64,000 nt of DNA, taken from Sclerurus mexicanus. Taxonomy: Eukaryota > Chordata > Aves > Passeriformes > Furnariidae. Below, one piece after another: positions 26,409 through 38,020 of the stretch; positions within the stretch are counted from its first letter, which is position 1; every line of letters begins with the position of its first letter. The position numbers and the translations under genes are program-made. Location: contig VWZF01013053.1 of assembly GCA_013396755.1 (NCBI GenBank), forward strand, positions 2,055,707-2,119,706, in the 5' to 3' direction. The notes beneath the pieces were generated by a model, which saw only the letters and a list, made by a program, of their open reading frames with translations, did no database searches and was not told the DNA's origin.

Positions 26409-27907
26409 CCCAGGGAGAACTTGACTACTGAACTTTTTTTAAAAAAAATCTGGGAAGGCTGACATAAAAAAAAATAAATTATAATTTGAAATCACTAGGA
26501 AGTGGCTAGCTGATAATTTTTTGGAGTGGTGCTAGAGCCAAAGCAAATCATCATAGCTGTGGAGAGCAGACAGCAGTAACAGTAGCTCTTGCTTACATTT
26601 TGGAAGCAGGCATTCCACACATCGAGTTGTATCTAACCCCCTCCAGCACGTGTCAAGAGTAATATTCATCACTCTTCCATAAAAGACCTAAAGTGACTTA
26701 ATCAGCCGAAGTTTCTCTCTGTTTTAACTGCCTGTTCCTATTTGAGGCAAGGAGAGCCTGTGTGTTGCTGCACAGAGCCATTGTACATCTTCGTTAAATA
26801 GACACTCAGCTTTCCTGCTCACTGCGTCTCTTTTTACATCCTATCGTCCTCTTGCTCCCTCCTGACTCCCAGTAAATAAAATAAGCCCAGACCAGACAAA
26901 GCTGATCAGCTCCAGCCAGGCACCAAGGGATGGAAGCTGTCCTTGGAGTCATGAACTGGACTTCCCACTCATGTGACAGCACTGAAGGCAATGAGACAGA
27001 AGAAGAGATCAAACACGGAGCTTTTGCTTCACAAATACACACAAAAAAAGTGCTGATATGTTCCCTGGAGTAAAAGACAAGTCAGCAATAAAAAGATAAA
27101 GTAAGTAATAAGGAGAGAAGGGATTGATGGACGTTGCAGTAGCTCATCTTCCATGTATATTTAATGCTGGTTTAAAGTGTGGATGGGAACTAATGAATTG
27201 CAGGCATATGTGTGCTGTGTGCCCAGTAAAAGGAACGGCGTAAATTATGCAGGACATGTCATCCTGTTGCCAAATATTTAACGTCATTCCTACACAAAAG
27301 AGACAGCTCAGGGGATCCTTATTTAAACATTAGTAATCAAATCGTTTTCTCATCATGGCAATCTCTTTTGCATAATTTGTGCCTGCCACATCTAGAACTT
27401 GCACAGACTAATTCACAAAGAGGTGGCCTGGTGCTGGTTGACAAAACTTAGTGCTTCAATGACAATTTGTGCTGTACTATAATTGTGTGAGTAGAGGTAA
27501 GTCTGTCTGGATCCCCACTTGTTGATTATAATTGTTGTCTGTGTATTTTACAGTGATTTATGATTATTTCTTGTCCTGGGATTGAGAAAGAAAGTCTTTG
27601 ACTCAGAAAATTACCCATTCTGACTCAAACAGAAAAATGTTGGAAATGCAAATATTTTCTGCAAATCGAAACTCACCCAGAGCTTCCCATATCTCTTCTG
27701 AAAGTAATGCTTTCGGCAGAAACTGGCTGATCTGCCTAATGGGTACAAATTGTTCCTGCCTGAAATGAATTTTATTTAAAATTCAGTATCTTTTAAAATT
27801 TATGGTTACTAGTCTGTAGGGGTTTCTTTGCTTCTGTAAAATGCACAAAGAGAACTTACCCAGTGCAATGTGTCCTCATAAGAAGAGTTATTCATTATTT
27901 TATGGTG

Positions 27908-28447
27908 GAATCATAGAATAGTTTGAATTGGAAGGGACCTTAAAGACCATAGGTTTCCAACACCCCACCAGGAGCAGAGACACCTTCCTCTAGACCAGGC
28001 TGCTCCAAGCTCTGTCTAACCTGGCCTTGAACACTTCCAGGGCTGGGACAACCACAGCTTCTCTGAGTAACCTGTTCCAGTGCCTCACCACCCTCGGAGT
28101 GAAGAATTTCTTCTTCATATCTGTCTCCATAGCAGAGGTGCTCCAACCCTCAGAGCGCCTTTGTGGCCTCCTCTGGACTCGCTCCAACACACCTGTGTCC
28201 TTCTTATGTTGGGGATCCCAGAACTGGGCTCCAGGTGGGTCTCACAAGAGCAGAATAGAGAGAGAGAATTGCCTTCCTCAACCTGCCGGTCATGTGGGTT
28301 TTTTGTGCAGCCCAGAACATGTTTGGCTCTCCGGGGTGCAACATTGCTGGGTCATGCTGAAGCTTCTTGTCCATCAATACCCCTGAGTCCTTCTCCTTGG
28401 GGCTGCTCTCAATCATACTCCACCCAGCCTGTATTTATACTTATTAG
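27908..28447 (-). mobile_element. CR1 LINE with ORF2 C-terminal remnants, internally deleted
   Basis: Minus-strand CR1 copy, the longest in the window. On the plus strand it begins at the CR1 3' tail (AATCATAGAATAG, TTGGAAGGGACCTTAAAGA) and runs toward the element's 5' side to about 28447, where similarity stops. On the minus strand, short peptide blocks of the CR1 reverse-transcriptase ORF C-terminus are visible: KDSGVLMDKKL, LSLYSALVRP, LLERVQRRP, FFTPRVV and HWNRLLREAV. The blocks lie in different frames, so the ORF is frameshifted. Around 28119-28123 the sequence jumps directly between two parts of CR1 that are normally well separated, implying an internal deletion of roughly 150-200 bases (estimated from memory of the family). 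The copy is inactive. Confidence 0.95.
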
Positions 28448-30401
28448 TTCTTAGTTCTATCTGATCCTGGTCCCATTTTGATTTCCTAAGAGGTTGTACC
28501 GTGATGACCTCCCTGTGTTTCACCCGGGTGCATTTCGGTGCTGATAACTTAATAAGCCTGGGAAAAGAAAAAAAGAATAAAGAACAGCAGTAAAAACCTT
28601 AGGCAGCCAGCAGCTTTGATAGAAGTAGATGAAGTTTCAGGGGGAATTACAAATGAGGAGATACAGCAGAATTTGTAATAAAGTTGCACAACACAGTGCA
28701 AGTAACTGAACTTCCACCTACATATATCGAACTTACATCCACAGTGCTTGGAATTCCACAATGTTAATACTGACCTTTAGTCTGCAGAAACATTAGGGGA
28801 AGGAAGATGTGTCTTCCTGTATTGTGAGAGCACAAAACTTAAAAAAGACTTTGAGAGTATGATTATGAGCTAATTACTCTCCTCCATAAAGTCTACTATG
28901 TGTTTGACATATGACTTATCTGACTGCATTTCAAAGTTAAACCACTACAAACTTTTAATGTGTTATGCCTTTTTGTTAAAATTTGGAGTAGAAATAACAG
29001 GGATTACAGTGGGAGTGTATAAAGAGTATTACAGTAGTATTATGTATCTCGGAGATTTTTAAAACTAGAAGTTCTGGAGATGAGATAAATAGCATATACA
29101 GAAAAGCAACTCAAGGTCTGAAAACATTACTGGAGGCAAAAAAGTAGTAAAATCTAGATTCATATCTGAGTGGCTCTCAATGGACTTGGTTGCTGATACA
29201 GAGCTTTATAAAGAATATATTGGTGTATATTTTACTGAGCATTGTCCAATGTTTAGAGAAAATATACTATTAGGATAAACGCAGAGCAATCTTTTTGCAG
29301 GATATAGACTTCTGACCATTCTGCTTCAAGGATTGTCTGAGCCAGTGGCAGCAAAAGCAAATTGATGATGACTCTCTTTAATTTGAATAATTTTTCTTTG
29401 TTCAAGATTTTTTACCTTCTAACTACTAGTAACTCATCGGCATTTGAAATTTTAAAAGTGATTCTAATTTTCTTTTCCATTTTAACTTTCAGACCTCATG
29501 TCACTTTGCTTTCTTTCGCTGTCCTGTATATCTGTCCTTGACTAGATACCTCACTTGTTTTGGTTTCGGAAGGGCAGGTACGTATATAAATGAAATGGTC
29601 TTTTTCAGCTTTGAAGAAATTGGCTTTGGGTCAGTGACTAGACCTCTTCTCTCCCTTTCTGTCACTTCTCCCACCGCCTCCTTCTTACACTGTGACTGAA
29701 ATATTACCCCTTCTTGTCTGCGTCTGCACCTCATTCTTCACGACTGTTTTTCCTTGCTCTCATTATTTCCCATTCTTTGCTTTTGTCTTTCATTTTTAGC
29801 TTTTCATTCTATTCATTTTGACAACTTTTCTCTTGCCTTGCTGTAATTCCGCACTTAGTTCACTTTGTGTTTGATAAAGAAGCATCAAGCCTGTTAAATC
29901 TAATTTGCCAATACATTGCCTCTAATTTGCTGCAGAAGCAGTGACTGCTGCTGTTTCCTCCAGAACTGTCCTCTTTTATCCGTCTCCTTTGCCATGCTTC
30001 CAGCCCTGCACATCAAGGCTGGTGTTTGCACAAAAGCCTAGTGAGTGAGGTGGATTGGCACCTCGATACCTTGACTCTTGGTACCTTGGGGATGAAACAC
30101 CAGATAACCAATTTACTGAATTACCAGCTGTGTAAAAATCTGAAAAACTGTGGTTTGAGGAGTAGCCTTTCCTACCATTAGACATTGCAGGTTTGCTTGA
30201 GTTTTATTCAAATTCCAGCTGTAAGGCACCATCTATGACAAAGCTGCATGGAAAGCAGGCCAGGCAAATGAGGGGAGATGTCTGAGATCCAGCAGAAGGG
30301 TTTAGAAAACAAGAAATACGCAACTTTCTAGTCGGTTGAAAATTTGATCCAGTTAAATGGGATTGTTTTGGACCTGCTGCTTGCAGTGACAATACAGCAC
30401 A

Positions 30402-30460
30402 AGTGGCTGTCCTCCACTGGCAATGACGAAATGTCGGCAGTGGCTGTCCTCCAGTGGCAA
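30402..30460. repeat. Direct duplication of a 22-base unit, 37-base period
   Basis: The unit at 30402-30423 recurs at 30439-30460 with a single mismatch (CCACTGG versus CCAGTGG). The 15-base spacer is TGACGAAATGTCGGC. The first copy's CCACT and the second copy's AGTGG also form a short inverted repeat. This looks like a local duplication, possibly a two-copy minisatellite seed. Confidence 0.8.
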
Positions 30461-31964
30461 ATCTGATGATTTGCATATTATTTCTTAATCTAACCTGAAG
30501 TATGCCCATGCTCTCTGGAATACTTTATCATTCTTTCTTCAGGGACAGAAAGTATTACAGGATGAAGCCTGAGCTCCAACCGTGCAATAAAATAGCTTTG
30601 GCTTACTGGTAATGAGAGTAGAATTAAGTCCATGCTATCTATCTAGTGGGTGTGAAATCAACTCATTTGGTGTGACACTGCTGCATTTTCTAGAGAGTGT
30701 TAAGAAAAGATCTTGTTGAGAGGGACTATGAAGATAGTAATGATCAATAGATGGTTTCTTGAAACAAATAAACTTGATTTCTATGTGAGAAATGCCCAGG
30801 ACCTTACAATACCAACTGAAGTACAACTTTTATTGGTCCTTGGCTTGAAATCAAACTGATAATTAGTTATTTTGAGGTATTGATAGAGCTCTGAAGACTG
30901 AAAGTGAATGGAGAGTTCTCATTTTAGTCATCACACATTTTGCTTCAGCTCTTATCTTTAATAGTGAAGCTTTAGCTCTTTCAATACTTCCTAGCATCTC
31001 TCCTTTCATTTTCTGTTTCAATACCTACATCTGGAATTGGATAAAATAATGTCACCAGTTATATTGGCCACTTAATTCATATGGCAAGTGGATCAGGTTG
31101 ATATTGAACTTACTTGAAAAAAACATACAAAAAAAGCAGATTGTAAGAGACCTCTACTTTTATAAAGAGATTTGGCCATACAGAGATATAAATTTAATGC
31201 AGTTTCCATTTCATTTTCCCTCTAAAATATTACATTTTTCTGTATCTATACCCTGCTGAGGTGGCAAAAGTCATGTTAAGAACAAACAGCATATAGTCTT
31301 TGTACAAGATTTCTTTGTTAATGCAGAAATAAGTGTTGTCAAATAGGAGAAAAATCTTCACAGGAGTCTTGACCAGTGTGTAAATTAACCCCTATATAAA
31401 GACAGTGTTGTAGGAGCTCTGGAAATGGGCTGCTGATGCTGTCTGGGTTGCCTAAACACAAGGAGATATTCTTATCAGAAAGGGAACAGGTAAGGCATTT
31501 GTATTTGCAGAACTCTTGCACGGCCAAACAGTGCTGCCCTCAAACAGTACGAGACCTTCTTCCACTCTGTTATCAGCTGTCCATGTGATAAAATTGGGCA
31601 GTTGCCTTTCAAAATCAGTATGTGTGTGTTTAACTCTCCGCTATTTTAATTTATGTTCTGAGTTCTGCATTTTTCAGTTACAGGGAGGTAATTTTCAAGC
31701 TTTTCCTCTCCTTTGCAAAAAAAAAATATTTTTTTTTTCTAATGGAGGTTGAGACTCCTTACTGTGAATCTACTCAGCAGATAAACCCTGAAAAGAAATA
31801 GAAGTATTAGTGGGCTGATGATTAAGATTCCAGCTCTTTGCAGCTTTTCTTACCCCCACAAAATCAACGTCTTTTTGGATTCAACTCAGGATCATTGTGC
31901 AAATTAACTTTGTTTTTTTCGCTCACATACACTGTGGAGAAATGAAAGTTCTTGTGACAAAAAA

Positions 31965-31983
31965 GGGTGGTGGTGGTGGGGGG
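31965..31983 (+). repeat. G-rich (GGT)n tract, possible G-quadruplex
   Basis: The sequence GGGTGGTGGTGGTGGGGGG has five or more GG runs separated by single T. It could fold into a two-tetrad quadruplex on the plus strand. It is immediately followed by an ATAT-rich run. Seen directly as simple repeat; folding is inference. Confidence 0.75.
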
Positions 31984-33617
31984 TTAATATATATATTTTT
32001 TCTAGAAAGACTTCTTCCCTGTCTTCTCTTTCTTCAGTCACCAGATGCTGCTATAATCAATAATGAGAAATAAGAATAAGCTCAGGACTGAAGTGCATTG
32101 GTGCATTGGTAATTTAAGACCTTATTTGCAGGTGGTCCTCTTTCTGTTCTTACTTGTCTCTGGTGAGGAAGACACGTGCTCTGGATCTTCAGCTGCCTGT
32201 GCTTTCAGTGCTGATGGATGTAGGTTTACCCACAGATGCTCATCTGTAATAGGAGACCACAAACAGCTTCCTTTAAGATGTGATGCATGAAGTCCCAAAG
32301 GATTTGCAAAATATTAGGGAACAGGAAAATACCTCTCTTTTCTGAACAATTCCGTAATTCGTCATGCTCTGGCAAATGCTGTAGTATTTTGAAACAAGGC
32401 ATTGGTACCTGGTTTAATGGAGAGATCTTATATGTAAGTGCAGGGAAATTACCTGCACTTGAAGAGAACTATAAGTCATTAGAGTAAGTAAGATTGGTCA
32501 TCACCTTTCCACAACTCTGTTGATGTGAAAAACAGAAAGGGTGCAAGTGGATTGGTATCCATGTACTTTTTCTTGTGTTCTGAAAATCAGTTATGACTCA
32601 AATATTATTTTCTGAAGGGTTATTTCTACCATTTGGACAGATAAGTTCCTATTCCTCAACCTGTCATACTTAGTTTTGAAATTCCATATTATTGCTGACT
32701 TGCCTGGGACTATGAGCAGCAGAAGTATTAAATTCTATTTAATTGTGTGCATACATACGTATTGCACATTTCAACCCAAACCCGGGCAGGTATGAGCCAT
32801 CAGAAAAGGCAAGAATATCTGTTTATCACAGACAGCACTGAGGTAAAAGTGCCTGCTACATTCAGTGAGTCACCGATTTTAGAGTCTGCTGTGGCCCTGC
32901 CTTTCTTCAAACTTGGGTAATTTTCTATCCTGGTTGTATTTCCTCAGTATGCACGTGGTCTCAATTACTTTGGCTTTCTGAGCAGTGCTTAATGCAGTGA
33001 GATTTCTTGGAACTGTCACCCTAACTTGCACTCTGCAATCACTTTTTCAGCAGAAAGATATCAGTGCTGAATTTCTTTGGAGCAGATACTGCACATTGAG
33101 CTAATAAAACAATTATTTTGTATTTAGAAAACAATCCCAAAAATTCAAGCTCATAAGGTATTGCTAAATAGAAGGGCCATGGGTGTTTGATGGCCTGTGT
33201 ACGTCCCCATTAGCAAGATGTTCTACCAAGGACACACAGAGTGAAGGACCCCTGGATGTTTTGGGGCATGTTGCTAAGGAAACCTGTGCTTTTGATAAAA
33301 TGTGCTGGGAACAGCTGGCTATGGAGAGTTTGTCTCTTCACAGTCAGCGCTGTCAAAGGGGAAGCAGAAGCCTTAGATAGCTGTTTTAAAACTTTTACAC
33401 AATCACATATGTGTGTCAGGCCCCCCTGGGGCCTGAAGGACCCACTCGCACTTGTGAGGGGTTGTGCTTTTTTGGTGGCCAAGCCCGTAGCTCATATCCT
33501 CACTGCATGTGTGCAAAATCTGTTCTGAGTTTACAAAGAGTAAAAAGACATGTTGAATTTTGAGATAAAAGTGCTGGTAGGATTTAATCTGACCTTCCAC
33601 TTAACTCCAGATTAAAT

Positions 33618-33855
33618 AATGGAATTGTAGAATGACCTGGATTGGAAGGGACCTTAAAGATCATCGAGTTCCAAACCCTCTGACATGGGCAGGGACATCT
33701 TCCACTAGAACAGGTTACTCCGAGCCTCATCCAACCTGGCCTTGAACACTTCCAGAGATGAGGCAGCTTCTCTGGGCAACCTGTTCCAGTGCCTCAGCAC
33801 CCTCACAATTTCCCTCAGAATTAATTTGTTGAGAAGATTTCCCTCCACTCCTGTT
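33618..33855 (-). mobile_element. CR1 LINE 3' end, minus strand, uncertain far boundary
   Basis: Begins at GGAATTGTAGAATGACC, an eroded CR1 tail. It continues through TTGGAAGGGACCTTAAAGA, GGCCTTGAACACTTCC and CTTCTCTGGGCAACC to CAGCACCCTCAC at 33806. Beyond that the family match is disturbed. GAGAAGATTTCCCTCC near 33835 may be a continuation after a small insertion, and an inverted copy of the CACCCTCAC block appears at 33864-33874. The copy is 5'-truncated, diverged and inactive. Confidence 0.92.
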
Positions 33856-36591
33856 TTCTCACAGTGAGGGTGCTATTCACAGTGTGTGTAAACACTGAAG
33901 CTCAACAAACTCTGACACAGTTTTATTTGTGAGGATCAGAAACAAAAAGAATCTACAAAAAATTCTGTAAGTTCTCCAAAGGCCATGGATAGAAGATGTG
34001 CAAAAATGGATGTTCTAAGGCAAAGAACATTCAATCACACAGCACCTCGTAGCTCTTGCCATCATATTATAACTTGACTGCCAAAGTCTTGGCCAGCATA
34101 ATTGGGGTTGAAATTCCTCCTCTAGAGTTACGTAGGTAAGGTGCAAAATTGAGTCCTGGCTAAGGTGTGTGCAGCAGTTGGAATCTTTCTCTAAAAACTG
34201 CATGGCTTTTGGAGGCAGCATAACTTCAAACCGCAGCAAAGACCCTTTATTATAGTACATCTGTGAACAGGATGTTAAATGTTTGACATGTTTATTAAAA
34301 AAAACGAACACAGCACATTATCCATCTGCTGTGATTACTGTATAGGTAGGCAGTTGGGACTTTGAATGTAAAAATCTATGAGCTCCTGTGCAGCCCATCA
34401 CTGCTGCTGCCAAAAGCTCTCAATAATATATCTTCACAGTGAGGCTTCTACTGTACTTCAACGTGTTGTTGGCATTTCCCTCCTTCCTAATTAAAAGGAA
34501 CCATTTGACATCTTGGCCTGAACCAGTCTGGTAAAGTTACGTGTGTCTATCAAATTTTCTGTGTGCTTTGGAATATAAATTATTATGAAGACTCACAGTT
34601 TGTGGCTTATTTGTGCTGAAAAACTGTGCCTGACTTTTAGGACTCGGGGTTGATTTTAGCTGATGATTTTAACTGTTTTAGCTGCTGGCTCAGCCATGTG
34701 TTTCTCTTTGGTGATCTTTGAGACTGAGCTCTCTTAATCTCTAGAAGTATTAAATTTCAGAATAAAAGTGCTCACCAGAAGTATTAATCGCCTTAGCCTG
34801 CCCAGTGCTGGTTCCACAGACTGTAAGAGCTGAACTCCATCACTCACCCTGCCCAGTTTCCTGCTTTATTCTGTCACAGCAGATGTTTTTTCTTGGTACT
34901 GTCTTCAGAATTTTATTATGAAGCACAATCCAGAACTGGAAATGTTCCATCTCAAGGGTATTTTCTATTGTTTAGGTTTAATTTGCAGTAAGTGCTATGT
35001 TGTTACACTCTTACTGTGCACTGAAACTGCTTGTTGAAGTAGCAAACTAACATTGTACAAACCCTTTGCAACTGTCTTAACTCCCATTGCATCCAACTGG
35101 TGTTATGCAATACCGAAGGTTCAAGTAAAAACATCCCAAATTCTCAGGTTTCACGTAACTACAGCAGAAGTAAAAGGCAAAAGCTGCAAGAAGATTAATG
35201 AGATTACTTATTTAGTAGTCCAGAACGCAAAGAGTATTCCTCAGACTACCATCCATCATTTCTGTTGCCTCAGGCAAAGAGGATGCTTCAAGCTTGCTTC
35301 TAATTTTACTGAGTATATTCCGTTTCCTGTGTAGCTTAAGATCATTACTTGTTTCATTAATTCATTGTGACTAAAAAGTAAAAATCATAAAAAATTCAAA
35401 CTTTGTTTTCAGCTGCAGGGCTGCATCTCATAGCAGTTGAACTGTCACTCAAGTAATTTTCTAGGCTTTTTTTGTCTTGTTCATATGCAGCTATGAAGAA
35501 AGTCAGTATTTTCTTCTAATTTGTATCTGCAACTTTTTCATTATCTTCAAATACTGTTACTTTTTCTTTGATCTTTCCTAGAGAAAAACGTTCTCCTCTG
35601 ATTTTTTTTTGATCAATATTTATCTTCATTCTTTCTCTTTCCTGTAATTACATTCTGTAAAAGGTGAAAATGTTGACAGCAAAGTTAGGCTGAATTATAG
35701 CATCCCCATGCTGGTGTTCTGTAGCAGCCTTAACTTCGTATTTCTCCTGGTCACACAGCAGTAAATTAGATAGATGCTCTTAGCCACAACAAACTTTGCA
35801 GGTGAGATCCCAAGACAGTCACACAGTGTTGAGTGCTTGCAGTCAGCGTGGTGGGAAAATGCATTGGGAGAATCGAGTGGAGAGCAGGGTGTGAGTCAGA
35901 CTTACAAGTTTTTCATTTCAAACCTAAACCACAGCACTGTTAAAGCAAGGTAATAGAATCAAATACTGAAATATTTGCCCTGGGTTATTTTTATTTGCTG
36001 TTGTTGGGATTTTTTTCTCTTACACAAAAGGAGTTCTGCGTGCAAACAGATTCACAGCTTAATGATTGTCTCCCTTAGCTGCTACAATACAAGTCTATAC
36101 AAAACTTAGAAGAATGCTACATCATGCTCCAGAGTCCTTTATTAAAGCAGAATTTTAATTTTTCAGGGATTCTTATGAAATTGTCTATCTTCCCTCTGAA
36201 AATATCAAAGTAAGTTCGTGGCATTGCTCTAATCCAAGAACAATTGTTATGTGCTCAAATGGAAAAAAACAATGTGTCTTTATAAGTAAACTAACAAAGC
36301 ATTTGTAGATTCTGCAAGTCAATTTGAGCTGAAAATGACATTGGTAAGGAGTCATGTTAGGAAATATGAAGCAATGAAATTCCAGTCCTATCTACCGAGC
36401 TGCCTAAATATTTACTTACTGTACTTTAAAGAAAATTTTTGTTAGAAATGATGATGGACTGCTTTCACAGCAATCTCCCAAGGGTCTTAACATGAAAAGT
36501 AGAGTCTTTGTCTCTTAGATGAATTACAGAAAGTGGTCCATTTTGTCTGTGGAATTCTAATGCCTGTTTCTGTAAAAGCAGATGATTACAG

Positions 36592-36624
36592 GGATGTGAT
36601 GAAAATATGGATGTGATGAAAATA
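36592..36624. repeat. Two-copy 17-base tandem duplication
   Basis: The block GGATGTGATGAAAATA at 36592-36607 is repeated exactly at 36609-36624, separated by one T. A simple local tandem duplication, probably by replication slippage. Confidence 0.9.
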
Positions 36625-36907
36625 AGCTTGTTGACACTATTAAAGAGGGAAAAGCTGGGCTGGAAAACCTCCTCTTAGATATTCAACCAAACCAGTTGCT
36701 GGTTCAAACATGGTTGTTCAGAATTTATTTCTCTCTGCATAATTCTTTTGAAGTCCACCTCCTGCTTTGGATATCTTTTTATAACAATAATAATACAATG
36801 AATTCTTAGGAGAATTAAAAGATCAGTTTAATGGATACTTACCTTCCTACAAACCTTCCTTTCTGCTCCTTCAGCATGTGGAATGGAACATTTAATAGTA
36901 GCTAATA

Positions 36908-36923
36908 TCATTGGCGCCAATGA
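36908..36923. promoter_or_regulatory. Perfect palindrome TCATTGGCGCCAATGA
   Basis: A 16-base perfect palindrome. It contains face-to-face ATTGG/CCAAT boxes (NF-Y core), TTGGC/GCCAA half-sites (NFI-like but without the usual spacer) and a central TTGGCGCC core resembling an E2F site. GC-rich perfect palindromes with CpG are rare in such AT-rich surroundings. Motif matches are seen in the sequence; a regulatory role is inference. Confidence 0.4.
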
Positions 36924-37870
36924 GAGGACTTAGACTATTTAAACTTCATTCAATCCTCACATGATTAAAAAGCTGTCTAGAATATTTGTGAAATTGCTTT
37001 GTGACATATCTAAAATGATTTGGTGCATTAGCATGTCATAAAACAGTCTGACTTCAGAAAGCACCCGCTTCTAGTCAGCGCATTCACAAATAATTTGCAT
37101 CTTTTGGACTTATACTTGGAAAATTTTCATGTTATGGTGTATAAATTAACATATGTGCTTATATAGGCTTATAAATTTATATGGAATATTGTTGAATTTT
37201 TAAAGGCTGTTGTGGTTATGATTTGTCCTCTCACTGTCTTAGGTGGACATTCTGTGGAACTGGTAGGTTTTTCAAAATGGTCCCTGCATTTAATTCTACG
37301 GGACAATACAATTTTTGCATTATGTTTTGTCTCTTCACATCTGAGTCTCTATAACTGATTTGAAAATGAAGTCTCATCTCCTTTCCCGGACAGTGCAGCT
37401 CGGGAACTGTAAAAGGGTGGTGAGAGATCCCAGAATGGGTGGGTGGCACAGTTGGCATCTGTCACGCTCTTGGTACACATTACTCTGTTCCACCCGTTAG
37501 ATGTACTCTTTTTAAAAACTCACCATGTTGACAGGAAAGAAGTAATGTTATGTCACAAAAAGTTAATGCCTTAGGTGGAGGAGGATGCTTTTATAACTAA
37601 AATAATGTAGACACTGCATATGTGATGTGTTATTAATAGTCTTCAGCACAATTTAACTTCTCCTTTAGCAATGCCAATTTTTTTTCAACTTTTCACTAGT
37701 TCTGTATAACAATAATTCTGAGGCTCTAACATGTGGAACTGAGATTATTTAAAAAGGTATATCAGCGTGAGACCAAAGTCTGACCTTAAGTTAACTGATG
37801 TTACACACTATCTTCACACTGCTCTACGTGATCTTGTCTGGTTCTGATATTCTCTTCAGGAGTATCACTA

Positions 37871-38020
37871 TCATAGAATCACAGAATCATAGAAAGGCTT
37901 GAATTGCAAGGGACCTTAAAGATAATCTAGTTCCACCCCCCTGCAATGGGTAGGGATGCCCCCCACTATATCACTTTGCCCAGAGCCCCATTCAGCCTGT
38001 CCTTGAACACTTTCAGGGAT
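37871..38020 (-). mobile_element. CR1 LINE 3' tail, minus strand
   Basis: Starts with the repeated tail unit TCATAGAATCACAGAATCATAG. It then follows the CR1 3' region through AAGGGACCTTAAAGATAATC, the CCCCTGCAATGGGTAGGG block and CCTTGAACACTTTCAGGG. Similarity stops after about 150 bases, so it is a short 5'-truncated fragment. Substitutions show that it is an old copy. Confidence 0.94.

Larger units (their letters stand above)
3849..27907. other. Long unique non-coding stretch, no gene recognised
   Basis: About 24 kb of AT-rich sequence with no recognisable coding gene, RNA gene or interspersed-repeat tail. Open frames are short and mutually overlapping, and none shows a known domain. It contains two adjacent AT hairpins (4686-4733), homopolymer T tracts (18.53, 20.13 and 26.39 kb), a small (CA)7 run at 25117, a five-CpG mini-cluster at 19544-19567, and exon-like islands at 17802-17880 and 18552-18640. 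Everything else in the stretch is unremarkable to me. Confidence 0.65.
28448..33617. other. Unique non-coding sequence, no gene recognised
   Basis: AT-rich sequence without recognisable coding, RNA or repeat content, apart from a 22-base direct duplication at 30402-30460 and a G-rich (GGT)n-like tract at 31965-31983. Open frames on both strands are short and lack known domains. Confidence 0.65.
33856..37870. other. Unique non-coding sequence, no gene recognised
   Basis: AT-rich sequence with no recognisable gene or RNA. A 93-codon open frame (35053-35334, plus) has no domain I recognise. The stretch contains a 17-base-period tandem duplication (36592-36624) and a perfect 16-base palindrome (36908-36923) set in AT-rich, homeodomain-motif-like sequence. 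Confidence 0.65.

Noticed and set aside
27990..28416. Minus-strand open frames with reverse-transcriptase-like blocks, as a possible gene
   Set aside because: They are frameshifted remnants of the CR1 ORF2 C-terminus inside an inactive repeat, not a host gene.
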